Source: DATKPE01 sp035524335 (GTDB taxonomy: Bacteria; Bacteroidota; Ignavibacteria; UBA10030; SZUA-254). Taken from it: a DNA stretch of 27,166 bases. How positions within the stretch are numbered: position 1 is the stretch's first letter; each line of letters opens with the position of its first letter. A model generated the notes under the pieces. That model searched no databases. It was given only the letters and a program-made list of their open reading frames with translations, and was not told where the DNA came from. Made by a program: the position numbers and the translations under genes. The stretch is taken from NCBI GenBank assembly GCA_035524335.1, contig DATKPE010000030.1, positions 1-27,166 on the forward strand, in the 5' to 3' direction. Shown here piece after piece: positions 1-9,272 of the stretch.

Positions 1-1625
1 TCGGCGATATCCTCCGCGTCGACCTCCTCTTTCAGCATCTTCTTGTCGCGCTGAACGACGTCGAGCTTCAGCTTCGCCTCCTTCATCTCCTTTTCGCGCG
101 CGATGATCGCCCCGTAGCGGAGTTCCGCCACTTTCCCGAGATTTCCCTCGCGCTCGAACCTGTCGGCTTCCGTCCGGAGACGCTCGATATCCTCCTTCGT
201 CCGCCGGATGTTCTGGATCAGCTCCTTCTCGTTCTGCCAGTGCGCCCGGAGACCGGTTCTCTGCTGGTTCAGATCGGCCAGCTCGCGCTCGATCTCGCCG
301 ATCCGCGCGGCAGACAGCTCGTCCTTCTCGCGCCGGACGGCCTCGCGCTCTATCTCCAGCTGTTTGATCCGCCGCTCCACCTCGTCGAGCTCCTCCGGCA
401 GGGAGTCGATCTCGATCCTCAGCTTCGACGCTGCCTCGTCGACCAGGTCGATCGCCTTGTCGGGCAGGAACCGGTCGCTGATATAGCGATGACTCAGCTG
501 TGCCGCCGCCACGATCGCCCCGTCGGTGATCCGGACGCCGTGATGCACTTCGTACCGTTCCTTCAATCCCCTCAGGATGGAGATCGTGTCGTCGACCGAC
601 GGCTCGTCGATCATCACCGGCTGGAACCGCCGCTCGAGGGCCGGATCCTTCTCGATGTACCTGCGGTACTCGTCGATGGTTGTGGCGCCGATGGCCCGGA
701 GCTCGCCTTTCGCGAGCGCCGGCTTGAGCATGTTGGCCGCGTCGACGGCGCCCTGCGCCGCTCCCGCGCCGACGAGCGTATGCAGTTCATCGATAAAGAG
801 AATAATCTCCCCTTCCGATTCGGTCACCTCCTTCAGAACCGCCTTCAGCCGCTCCTCGAACTGGCCGCGGAAGCCGGTGCCGGCGATTAGCGCTCCCATG
901 TCGAGCGCGATGATCCGCTTCGTCTTGAGAGATTCGGGAACGTCGCCCTGGACGATCCGGTGGGCGATCCCTTCCGCGATCGCGGTCTTGCCGACCCCCG
1001 GCTCGCCGATAAGGACCGGGTTGTTCTTCGTCCTGCGCGAGAGCACCTGCAGGACACGCCGGATCTCCTCGTCGCGGCCGATGACCGGGTCGAGCTTTCC
1101 CTTGCGGGCCAGATCGTTCAGATCGCGCCCGAACCGCTCCAGCGACCGGTATTTTTCCTCCGGCGTCTGGTCGGTGACGCGCTGACTGCCGCGCACTTCC
1201 TTGAGCGCCTTGTAGACCTGATCCTTGGTCACCCCCTGGTCGTGCAGAAGCTGGCCGGCCGGGGAGGTGGTGACCGTGAGCGCCAGGAGGAGATGCTCGG
1301 TGCTGACGTATTCGTCCTTCAGCGCCTTCGCCTCCTTCTGGGCCGCATCGAAGAGCTGTGTGAGCGCCTGCCCGGCGTACTGCGTGCCGGGCGCGGAGCC
1401 GGTGACCTTCGGGATCCTCTGCATCAGCTCGCTGATCTTGATCCGGCAGTAGTCGACGTTCGCGCCGATCTTCTGGAGAACCGGCAGGACGACGCCTTCG
1501 CTGTCCTGGAGCAATGCCGCGAGGAGATGCTCGGGCTCGATCGCCTGGTTGCCGTAGCTGGCGGCGATTTCCTGCGCCGCCTGTACCGCTTCCTGCGACT
1601 TGATCGTGAATTTATTGAAGTTCAT
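1..1625 (-). CDS. clpB: ATP-dependent chaperone ClpB, N-terminal two thirds (cut by window edge)
   Basis: ClpB is a hexameric AAA+ disaggregase that rescues aggregated proteins together with DnaK. I translated the minus strand from the ATG at 1625; 541 codons are open to the window edge. Residues 1-150 form the Clp N-terminal domain. The first nucleotide-binding domain follows, with Walker A GEPGVGKT (207-214), Walker B ILFIDE (275-280) and an arginine-finger pair near 332-333. A charged, coiled-coil-rich M domain spans about 410-525. That domain distinguishes ClpB from ClpA and ClpC. The window ends at the linker to the second ATPase domain, so about 320 residues are missing at the C-terminus, by comparison with the family. 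An AAAGGA site lies about 10 bases before the start. The gene lies downstream of dnaK on the same strand, the usual pairing of the two partners, but a 219-base spacer with hairpins separates them, so it may have its own control. Confidence 0.95.
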   Translation of the reverse strand, partial: MNFNKFTIKSQEAVQAAQEIAASYGNQAIEPEHLLAALLQDSEGVVLPVLQKIGANVDYCRIKISELMQRIPKVTGSAPGTQYAGQALTQLFDAAQKEAKALKDEYVSTEHLLLALTVTTSPAGQLLHDQGVTKDQVYKALKEVRGSQRVTDQTPEEKYRSLERFGRDLNDLARKGKLDPVIGRDEEIRRVLQVLSRRTKNNPVLIGEPGVGKTAIAEGIAHRIVQGDVPESLKTKRIIALDMGALIAGTGFRGQFEERLKAVLKEVTESEGEIILFIDELHTLVGAGAAQGAVDAANMLKPALAKGELRAIGATTIDEYRRYIEKDPALERRFQPVMIDEPSVDDTISILRGLKERYEVHHGVRITDGAIVAAAQLSHRYISDRFLPDKAIDLVDEAASKLRIEIDSLPEELDEVERRIKQLEIEREAVRREKDELSAARIGEIERELADLNQQRTGLRAHWQNEKELIQNIRRTKEDIERLRTEADRFEREGNLGKVAELRYGAIIAREKEMKEAKLKLDVVQRDKKMLKEEVDAEDIA

Positions 1626-1664
1626 CTGTCTGGTATCCTTTCATACCTGTCGGCCCTGAAATGC

Positions 1665-1709
1665 GAAAGCCGCGCGTGGGGATCGGATCCCCGTACGACC
1701 GCGGCTTTC
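1665..1709 (-). repeat. Long hairpin in the dnaK-clpB spacer (terminator or clpB leader structure)
   Basis: GAAAGCCGCG at 1665-1674 is the exact inverted complement of CGCGGCTTTC at 1700-1709. Inside lies a second perfect arm pair, GGGGATC (1678-1684) and GATCCCC (1686-1692). The RNA could form a stem of about 17 base pairs with an internal loop. On the minus strand it stands after dnaK and roughly 25 bases before the clpB ribosome site. There is no U-run after it, so a plain intrinsic terminator is only one option; a structured 5' leader is the other. Confidence 0.5.
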
Positions 1710-1724
1710 GGGACGCAACCCTGA

Positions 1725-1741
1725 CCGGAAAACTCTTCCGG
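1725..1741 (-). repeat. Small hairpin in the dnaK-clpB spacer
   Basis: CCGGAA (1725-1730) and TTCCGG (1736-1741) are perfect inverted complements around a 5-base loop. It is the middle of three hairpins between dnaK and clpB. Confidence 0.4.
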
Positions 1742-1759
1742 ACCGGATTGCGGCCGGTG

Positions 1760-1780
1760 CCGCCCCTTGTGCAGGGGCGG
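1760..1780 (-). repeat. GC-rich hairpin downstream of dnaK
   Basis: CCGCCCCT (1760-1767) and AGGGGCGG (1773-1780) form a perfect 8-bp stem with a 5-base loop, about 65 bases after the dnaK stop. It could stabilise or end the dnaK message. No T-run follows on the minus strand, so termination is unproven. Confidence 0.45.
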
Positions 1781-1796
1781 CGCTATGTGCGGCCGT

Positions 1797-1824
1797 GTTA
1801 TATCATCGTTCCGACATTGTGTAA
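1797..1824 (-). promoter_or_regulatory. Possible clpB promoter (weak)
   Basis: On the minus strand TTACAC (1819-1824) and TATAAC (1797-1802) are 16 bases apart, between the dnaK stop and the first hairpin. The -10-like box is good but the -35-like box is poor. If real, the clpB transcript would carry a leader of about 165 bases holding all three hairpins. Confidence 0.25.
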
Positions 1825-1844
1825 GTGCGGGATAAAGGTGTCGC

Positions 1845-3785
<1,941 letters not shown>

Positions 3786-3810
3786 GTTTTCTCCTTTACA
3801 TAATAGTGTT

Positions 3811-3829
3811 CTCTTCCGCGGGGGAAGAG
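3811..3829 (-). repeat. Hairpin in the dnaK 5' leader
   Basis: CTCTTCC (3811-3817) and GGAAGAG (3823-3829) form a perfect 7-bp stem with a 5-base loop. It lies 25 bases upstream of the dnaK start and just before its ribosome site. It may affect message stability or translation. Confidence 0.4.
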
Positions 3830-3963
3830 TAACTGAAAATCTTCAATATTCTATTCCATCTATTACAAGACCCGTGCCATCCGCCCATTTACTCCATTTC
3901 CCGATTTTCAGGCGGATTCAATACGTCCCGCCAGCCCGCCCGGCGCTTTATTCAATCAAAAAT

Positions 3964-3978
3964 CTGTCAGTGTGACAG
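3964..3978. promoter_or_regulatory. Operator-like palindrome CTGTCA-GTG-TGACAG upstream of dnaK
   Basis: CTGTCA (3964-3969) and TGACAG (3973-3978) are exact inverted complements around 3 bases. Such a short-spaced, symmetric site suits a dimeric DNA-binding protein. It lies 179 bases from the dnaK start and about 120 from birA, so either could be the target. I cannot name the regulator. Confidence 0.35.
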
Positions 3979-3992
3979 TAATCCAAATAAAT

Positions 3993-4020
3993 ATGGCAAT
4001 TTCATGATCAATCATGCCAT
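3993..4020. repeat. Nested inverted repeat ATGGCA...TGCCAT
   Basis: ATGGCA (3993-3998) pairs with TGCCAT (4015-4020). Between them ATGAT (4004-4008) and ATCAT (4011-4015) form an inner palindrome. The outer and inner arms overlap by one base at 4015, so they may be alternative sites. It lies 10 bases before the possible birA -35 box. Confidence 0.3.
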
Positions 4021-4029
4021 TTCTTCAGG

Positions 4030-4058
4030 TTGCAAGTGGAGGCTAATTTCAGTACTTT
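4030..4058 (+). promoter_or_regulatory. Possible birA-coaX promoter
   Basis: TTGCAA (4030-4035), a 17-base spacer and TACTTT (4053-4058) match the TTG...-17-TAnnTT pattern seen before several other genes of this window. The start of transcription would fall near 4065, about 35 bases before birA. The -10-like box is weak. Confidence 0.35.
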
Positions 4059-4098
4059 TCGGGCACTGTCTTCAATCATGTTGTATTGAAAACTTCTG

Positions 4099-4875
4099 TT
4101 GGAACGGGCTTCGATAGAGAAATATCTGGATGCTGAATATTTCGGTTCGGTCGTTCATTGTTTTGATGAGATCGATTCGACGAACAGGTATTTGAAGTCG
4201 ATTGCGGACGAAGCGGCGGAAGGTACGGTCGCCGTCGCGGAGAGGCAGAGTGCGGGACGCGGACGGCAGGGACGGAACTGGGAGAGCGAGACAGGCAAAA
4301 ATCTCACCTTCTCGGTCATTCTGAAACCGGATCTCGCACCAGAACTGATTGGCCTCCTCCCGATCTGCACCGGTGTCGCGCTCGCCGAAGCGGTGGAAAA
4401 AATGCTCTCCATCCGTCCGGAATGCAAATGGCCGAACGATCTCCTGCTGAACGGGAAAAAGTTCTGCGGAATCCTCTGCGAATCTCTCTTCCACGGCGAC
4501 CGGTGCACGGCGGTTGTCGCCGGGGTCGGGATGAACGTGAACCAGCGCGTATTTCCGGCAGAACTTGCGGCCGGTGCGACGTCGCTTGCCGTTGCCGCCG
4601 GGCATGACGTTTCGCGCGAAGAGCTTCTCGCCCGACTCCTTTCCAATATGGAGCGGTGGCACGACATCCTGAAGGCGGGCCGTTTCGCCGATGTGCGTGC
4701 CGCGTGGCGGAGCTTTTCCCCGATGCTCGGATCCGAAGTGACCCTCCGGAACCGCGAAAACGCCTTCACCGGAATTGCGGAAGACATCGATACCGACGGC
4801 GCGCTGATCCTCTCCGCCGGCGGCGTGCGTCATAAATATTATGCGGGCGATGTGACACTGGGAAAAAACAGATGA
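4099..4875 (+). CDS. birA: Biotin-[acetyl-CoA-carboxylase] ligase, no DNA-binding domain
   Basis: BirA activates biotin to biotinyl-5'-AMP and attaches it to the lysine of the biotin carboxyl carrier protein. The 258-residue product has the catalytic domain with DEIDSTN (23-29), the adenylate loop GRGRQGR (53-59), KWPND (110-114), GIL-E (near 124-128) and GVGMNVN (142-148). A small C-terminal SH3-like domain follows from about 205. There is no N-terminal helix-turn-helix, so this is a group I ligase that does not act as a biotin repressor. An in-frame stop at 4087-4089 limits the start. No ATG is available before the conserved core, so I take the TTG at 4099 (CTG at 4096 is possible). No good ribosome site precedes it. 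The stop overlaps the coaX start by 4 bases, so the two are cotranscribed. Confidence 0.95.
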   Translation: MERASIEKYLDAEYFGSVVHCFDEIDSTNRYLKSIADEAAEGTVAVAERQSAGRGRQGRNWESETGKNLTFSVILKPDLAPELIGLLPICTGVALAEAVEKMLSIRPECKWPNDLLLNGKKFCGILCESLFHGDRCTAVVAGVGMNVNQRVFPAELAAGATSLAVAAGHDVSREELLARLLSNMERWHDILKAGRFADVRAAWRSFSPMLGSEVTLRNRENAFTGIAEDIDTDGALILSAGGVRHKYYAGDVTLGKNR

Positions 4876-5663
4876 TCTTTCTTGCCACCGACATCGGGAA
4901 CAGCAACACGGTCATGGTGCTGTTCCGCAACAGCGAAATCCTCGGGGAATGGCGTTTTGCCTCCTCCCCATCGCTCCGGACCACGGAGCTCCGCGAGCAT
5001 CTCGGGCTTTTCCTCCGGGAAACCCGGATACCGGCGAACGCCATCGGCGGGACCGGCATCTCGTCGGTCGTTCCGCCTCTCACCCGCACATTCATCAGAA
5101 CGCTCCGCGGCATGACAAAGCTGGAACCGATGGTCATTTCGGGAAAACTCCCGGTGCCGGTCCGGCTCCGGTACGACGATCCCGGGCGCCTCGGCGCGGA
5201 CCGGATCTGCGGCATCGTGGCCGCGCGGGAAAAAGCGGGCCGGAGAGCTGTGATCGTGGCCGACTTCGGGACTGCGACGACGTACGACGTTCTCTCGGCG
5301 GGCGGACTTTATCTCGGAGGCGCCATCGCCCCCGGCGTCGGCATTTCGGCCGAAGCGCTTTCCCTCAGAACCGCGGCGCTTCCGATCCCGGCGCTCGAGT
5401 TTCCGCGCTCTCCGATCGGCCGGAACACGCTCGACTGTCTGAAATCGGGGATTCTCTTCGGGGCGGTCGACGCATTTGAGGGGATGATCCGGCGGCTCAG
5501 GAAGGCGGCCGGCGCTTCCGCTCCCGTCATCGCCACCGGCGGTTTCGCGGGGCTGATCGCCTCGCAGTCGAAACTCGTTTCAGCCGTTGAACCGTACCTC
5601 GTCCCGGAGGGGATCCGGGCGATTTATTCCTCCGTCATCGCCGGGCGCAAACGCCGGCGCTGA
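4872..5663 (+). CDS. coaX: Type III pantothenate kinase
   Basis: CoaX phosphorylates pantothenate in the first step of coenzyme A synthesis. The type III enzyme has an ASKHA fold. The 263-residue product shows DIGNSNT (7-13) for phosphate binding, GADR with the presumed catalytic Asp at 110, DFGTATTYD (131-139) and GGAIAPGVGIS (149-159). Length and motif order are normal for the family. The ATG overlaps the birA TGA (ATGA), which indicates translational coupling; birA-coaX pairs are common in bacteria. The gene ends 23 bases from the convergent histidine kinase gene, and I see no clear terminator between them. Confidence 0.96.
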   Translation: MIFLATDIGNSNTVMVLFRNSEILGEWRFASSPSLRTTELREHLGLFLRETRIPANAIGGTGISSVVPPLTRTFIRTLRGMTKLEPMVISGKLPVPVRLRYDDPGRLGADRICGIVAAREKAGRRAVIVADFGTATTYDVLSAGGLYLGGAIAPGVGISAEALSLRTAALPIPALEFPRSPIGRNTLDCLKSGILFGAVDAFEGMIRRLRKAAGASAPVIATGGFAGLIASQSKLVSAVEPYLVPEGIRAIYSSVIAGRKRRR

Positions 5664-5686
5664 TCCACCGCTCCCTCCGCTCGCGT

Positions 5687-6943
5687 TCAGGCGGAAGCGG
5701 CGGGAAGCCTCACCGTGAATTCCGTCATCCTGTTCACTTCGCTCACCACGGAGATCGTTCCCCCGTGTGCGGTAGCGATCGCCTGCGCGATCGGCAGACC
5801 GAGTCCGGTGCCCGGAACTTCCGTGCGCGCCGACCGGTAGAAGCGGTCGAATATTTTCGGCAGATCCTCCGCCGCGATGCCGATGCCGGAATCGCGAACC
5901 GTCAGCACCACCACCTTATCACGTCTCTCCACGGCGAGACCGACCGTTCCCCCGGGGCGGTTGTACCGGATGGCATTGTCGGTCAGGTTGAGGATCATTC
6001 TCCGGAGAAGTTCCCGGTCGCCGTTGACAACGACGGCATCGGCTCTGACGAGGCGGAGCGAAACCGAAAGGACGGAGGCGACCTGCGCCATATCCGCGGC
6101 GATTTCCGCCGCGAGCGCACCCAGATCGACCGGCTTCATCGCGATCCGCTCCCTGCCGGAATCGGCGCGCGACAGGAGGAGGAGATTGTCGATGAGCGCA
6201 TTCATCCGGAGCGCCGCATCGAGACAGTCGGCGATGATGACCTTCAGCTCTTCCCCGCCCGTCTCTTCCCGGAGTCCCTCCTCCAGCCGGGCCCGGAGAA
6301 GCGTGACGGGGGTTTTCAGCTCATGCGAGGCGTCGCCGGTGAAACGCCTGAGCCGCTCGAAGGAATTGTCCATGCGCGACCTGTAGCCGGCAATCGCTTC
6401 GGCCTTCCTTCTCTCCCGCCTTATGGTAAAAAGGGAAACAGTGACGGACACGAACAGAACGACGAGAACCGCGGCAATATGAAGCTCCCCTATCCTGCGG
6501 AGAAGCGTATCCGTCTGACCGGTCGGTAGGGCGAGAACGATCGTCCGGTCGTCGCTTTCATTTTTGAAAAGCCGGTACGGGAGGGCGCCGATGGAAAGAT
6601 CGACCGGAAAATTCCGGCCGGACACCGGGTCTGAAATATGCGTTCCGCCTGAAGAGAAAACGATGCGTCCGTCGGCTGACCGGATTTCGAGATATTCCTC
6701 TCCCGGAACGCCGGGGAACGAGGCCCGGAGCTCTTCATAAGGGATGCCGGATGCCGAAGAATCTGCCGGAGGAGCGTTGAGAAGTGCGGCGACGGTCCGC
6801 AAGCGTTCCATGGCGACGCGTGCGGTCTGATCGTCGACCGATTGGCGGATGAGGCTCCAGGAGATCCAGCAGACGAGGCAGACGGGGATGGTGAGCGCGG
6901 AGGCGCGCAGGAAGAGGGTCCCGACCGGACGCCGGGGGAACAT
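5687..6943 (-). CDS. Membrane sensor histidine kinase
   Basis: This is the sensor partner of the adjacent response regulator. The 418-residue product has a first membrane helix at about 13-33, an extracytoplasmic segment at about 34-154 and a second helix at about 155-174. The HisKA domain carries the phosphorylated His207 in SHELKTP. The HATPase domain has the N box NLTDNAIRYN (319-328), G1 DSGIG (351-355) and G2 GTGLG (378-382). The linker between the second helix and HisKA (about 175-200) is too short for a standard HAMP domain. The start is set by the TGATG overlap with the regulator's stop; longer readings in this frame run through the regulator gene and are not real. The signal is unknown. 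The extracytoplasmic segment has no domain I recognise. Confidence 0.93.
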   Translation of the reverse strand: MFPRRPVGTLFLRASALTIPVCLVCWISWSLIRQSVDDQTARVAMERLRTVAALLNAPPADSSASGIPYEELRASFPGVPGEEYLEIRSADGRIVFSSGGTHISDPVSGRNFPVDLSIGALPYRLFKNESDDRTIVLALPTGQTDTLLRRIGELHIAAVLVVLFVSVTVSLFTIRRERRKAEAIAGYRSRMDNSFERLRRFTGDASHELKTPVTLLRARLEEGLREETGGEELKVIIADCLDAALRMNALIDNLLLLSRADSGRERIAMKPVDLGALAAEIAADMAQVASVLSVSLRLVRADAVVVNGDRELLRRMILNLTDNAIRYNRPGGTVGLAVERRDKVVVLTVRDSGIGIAAEDLPKIFDRFYRSARTEVPGTGLGLPIAQAIATAHGGTISVVSEVNRMTEFTVRLPAASA

Positions 6944-7671
6944 CACATCTCCCTGATGACGAAACCGACGCCCCGGACGGTGTGGAGGAGGCGGCCGGAA
7001 AAGCCCTCGTCGATCGCCTTGCGCAGATAATTGACATAGACGTCGACGATGTTCGTGCCGGTATCGAAGCTGTAGCCCCAGACCTGCTCGGCGATCTCGC
7101 GGCGGGTCATCGTCCGGTTCTTGTTGCGGACGAGGAGTTCGAGAAGGAGATATTCCTTCTGCGTGAGGTGGATTTCCTTCCGGGCGCGGCGGACGACGCG
7201 GGTATCGGGATCGATTTCGAGGTCGGCGACGCGGAGGATTCTTCCCGTCGCGGCGCCGCATCTCCTGAGGAGGGCGCCGACGCGGGCAATGAGCTCGGCG
7301 AAGGCGAACGGTTTCAGCATGTAATCGTCGGCGCCGCTCCGGAATCCCTCCACCCTGTCTTCGACGGTCGATTTGATGGTGAGGACGAGGATCATGCTGT
7401 CGACCCTGTTTTTCCGGAGGCCGCGGATGACCTGCAGGCCGTCCTTTTCGGGAAGGAGGAGGTCGAGAATGATCAGGTGGTAATTTTTCGACAGGGCGAG
7501 ATCGAAGGCCTCTTTGCCGTCGTGGACCAGGTCGACGAGGTATCCCTCCTCCTGGAGGCGGCGGGCGATGGCGTCGGCGAGATGCCTGTCGTCCTCCGCG
7601 ACGAGAAGGCGGAATTTCGGCTCGGGGTCGGGAAGATGGCCCGGGTGTGATTTCGATTGTCGTGAAGGCAT
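6943..7671 (-). CDS. OmpR/PhoB-family response regulator
   Basis: This is a DNA-binding regulator controlled by phosphorylation from the kinase encoded next to it. The 242-residue product has a receiver domain at about 20-138. It carries the acidic pair D27/D28, the phospho-acceptor Asp70 in LIILDLLLP, Thr98 and Lys120 in LKPF. A winged-helix output domain follows at about 145-242, with the recognition segment TNIVDVYVNYLRKAI (206-220). The first 19 residues are a non-conserved, polar extension. The ATG at 7671 is the only ATG that keeps the whole receiver domain. No ribosome site is visible. The gene follows nuoN after 66 bases on the same strand but has a probable promoter of its own. The pair could respond to respiratory state, but position is the only evidence. 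Confidence 0.95.
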   Translation of the reverse strand: MPSRQSKSHPGHLPDPEPKFRLLVAEDDRHLADAIARRLQEEGYLVDLVHDGKEAFDLALSKNYHLIILDLLLPEKDGLQVIRGLRKNRVDSMILVLTIKSTVEDRVEGFRSGADDYMLKPFAFAELIARVGALLRRCGAATGRILRVADLEIDPDTRVVRRARKEIHLTQKEYLLLELLVRNKNRTMTRREIAEQVWGYSFDTGTNIVDVYVNYLRKAIDEGFSGRLLHTVRGVGFVIREM

Positions 7672-7676
7672 GAAGG

Positions 7677-7706
7677 AAATCGCTTCCGTCCGGAAGCTAC
7701 CGATTT
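7677..7706 (-). repeat. Hairpin in front of the response regulator start
   Basis: GCTTCC (7682-7687) and GGAAGC (7692-7697) form a 6-bp stem with a 4-base loop. The outer arms AAATC (7677-7681) and GATTT (7702-7706) can extend it past a 4-base bulge. It ends 5 bases before the regulator's start codon. In readthrough RNA from the nuo operon it would cover the ribosome-binding zone or act as a weak terminator. RNA from the local promoter would hold only part of it. Confidence 0.4.
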
Positions 7707-7722
7707 TTCACACGAAGGTCAA
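7694..7722 (-). promoter_or_regulatory. Probable promoter of the two-component pair
   Basis: On the minus strand TTGACC (7717-7722), a 17-base spacer and TAGCTT (7694-7699) lie between nuoN and the regulator gene. Transcription would begin near 7687, leaving a leader of about 16 bases. The -35 box fits the sigma-70 consensus well; the -10 box fits the TAnnTT pattern of this window. Confidence 0.45.
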
Positions 7723-7737
7723 TCGGCCCGCGGGCTG

Positions 7738-9237
7738 TTACCGGACGCCGAAGATCGAGACCGAGGCCTGGGCGGCCTCGGCGAGCGGGCCGAAATAGAG
7801 CCCGAGCAGAAGGGTCGGGATCGCCAGGAGAGCCAGGATCAGGTAACGGCCCGGCGAGAGTGCGAGCGGCACAGTCTCCCCCGCCGGCGTTCTGAGGAAC
7901 ATATTCCGCAGGACGCGCACGTAATAATAGAGGGAGACGACGCTGTTCAGCACGCCGACGACGGCGAGCACGATCATCTTCGCGTTGACGAGCGCGGCGA
8001 AGAGGTAGAGCTTGCCGATGAAGCCGGCGGTCGGCGGAATGCCGGAGAGCGAAAGGAGAAAGAGGGAAAGGGCGATGCCGAGCCAGGGAGCCCGGTACCC
8101 GAGACCGCGGTAATCCTCGATATCCTCACTGCCGGTGGCGTCGGCCACGAGCATGACGCAGTAGAATGCGCCGAGGTTCATGAAGAGGTAGACGACAAAA
8201 TAAATGAGGACGGCGGCGATCCCCTGGTTGCTCAGGACGACCACGCCGAGGAGCATGTAGCCCGCGTGGGCGATGCTCGAATAGGCGAGGAGGCGCTTCA
8301 TGTTCGTCTGCCAGATCGCCGTCAGGTTCCCGAGGGTCATCGTCAGCACGGCCAGGATCGCGAGGACGTTGTTCCAGGCGAACCCGTGGAGGACCGCCCA
8401 GTACCCCGGCGGAAGATTCCCGATGGTGGTGTCGAAGAAGCTGACCTTGAAGAAGCGAATGAGCATGGCGAATCCGGCCGCCTTGGAGGCGACGGAGAGG
8501 AACGCCGTGATGGTGATCGGTGCTCCTTCGTACACGTCGGGCGTCCAGAAATGGAACGGCACCGCGGAGATCTTGTATCCGAAGCCCGCCACGATCATGA
8601 TGCCGGCGATGAGGAGGCCCAGCGTATTGTAATCGCCGAGCATGAGGGCTTTCTGGATGGAATAGATGTCGACCGATCCGGTGAGCCCGTAGAGGATCGA
8701 AATCCCGTAGAGCATGATGCCGGAGGAGACCGCGCCGTAGAGAATGTACTTGAGGGACGCCTCGCTCGAATCGTCGGCGTTCTTCATGTAGCCGGCGAGG
8801 ATGTAGGAGCTCATGCTGGTGAGCTCGAGCGAGAGATACATCATGAGGAGGTTGCTCGCGCCGGTCATGAGGAACATGCCGAGGGTGAGCGACAGGATGA
8901 GCGCATAGTACTCGCCGAGGGAGCGGCCCGCGTTCCGGAGCTCATGCGACTGGAGCGAAAAGAGGACGACGAGCACGCCGGCCGCAAGGATCAGCGTCCG
9001 GAAGAAGAGCGAGAAGGAATCGACCGCGATCATGTTGCTGAAGATGGTATAGCCGCCGCCGGCCGCTTCGCGGAGGAGCGCCGCGCCGGCGATGCCGAGG
9101 ACCGCCAGCGTCAGCCACCCGAGGACGGTGCGGTTCGCGGGTATGAACAGCCCGGCCACGAGGAGGAGGCAGAACCCTCCGAGAAGGATGCTCTCCGGGT
9201 AGAAGAGCTCGATACTGTGCATGATCTGTGAAAGCAT
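7738..9237 (-). CDS. nuoN: NADH-quinone oxidoreductase subunit N
   Basis: NuoN is one of three antiporter-like proton-channel subunits in the membrane arm of complex I, related to Mrp antiporters. The 499-residue product is hydrophobic throughout, with about 14 membrane helices. It carries the core signature around AVPFHFWTPDVYEGAP, followed by TAFLSVASKAAGFAML, whose lysine lies in the proton path in this family. It is the last gene of the nuo run and begins 35 bases after nuoM. The ATG at 9237 has no evident ribosome site. A GC-rich 10-bp palindrome (GCCCGCGGGC, 7726-7735) lies directly after the stop. Confidence 0.97.
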   Translation of the reverse strand: MLSQIMHSIELFYPESILLGGFCLLLVAGLFIPANRTVLGWLTLAVLGIAGAALLREAAGGGYTIFSNMIAVDSFSLFFRTLILAAGVLVVLFSLQSHELRNAGRSLGEYYALILSLTLGMFLMTGASNLLMMYLSLELTSMSSYILAGYMKNADDSSEASLKYILYGAVSSGIMLYGISILYGLTGSVDIYSIQKALMLGDYNTLGLLIAGIMIVAGFGYKISAVPFHFWTPDVYEGAPITITAFLSVASKAAGFAMLIRFFKVSFFDTTIGNLPPGYWAVLHGFAWNNVLAILAVLTMTLGNLTAIWQTNMKRLLAYSSIAHAGYMLLGVVVLSNQGIAAVLIYFVVYLFMNLGAFYCVMLVADATGSEDIEDYRGLGYRAPWLGIALSLFLLSLSGIPPTAGFIGKLYLFAALVNAKMIVLAVVGVLNSVVSLYYYVRVLRNMFLRTPAGETVPLALSPGRYLILALLAIPTLLLGLYFGPLAEAAQASVSIFGVR

Positions 9238-9272
9238 AATCTGAGTCCGGGACTATCGTTCCAGGTTGAACA

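Larger units (their letters stand above)
3786..4098. other. Divergent dnaK-birA intergenic region
   Basis: This 313-base stretch has no gene and is AT-richer than its surroundings. It must hold the dnaK promoter (minus) and the birA promoter (plus). I looked for a CIRCE operator (TTAGCACTC-N9-GAGTGCTAA) and found none, nor a clear sigma-32-type pair, nor a good housekeeping promoter for dnaK. It does contain three inverted repeats (3811-3829, 3964-3978 and 3993-4020), annotated separately, and a candidate birA promoter at 4030-4058. Confidence 0.7.

Noticed and set aside
3786..4098. A CIRCE heat-shock operator before dnaK.
   Set aside because: No match to TTAGCACTC-N9-GAGTGCTAA or a near variant was found on reading the whole region.
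6944..7261. A longer histidine kinase starting inside the response regulator gene.
   Set aside because: The added 106 residues are a Pro/Arg-rich shadow; the TGATG junction gives a normal start.
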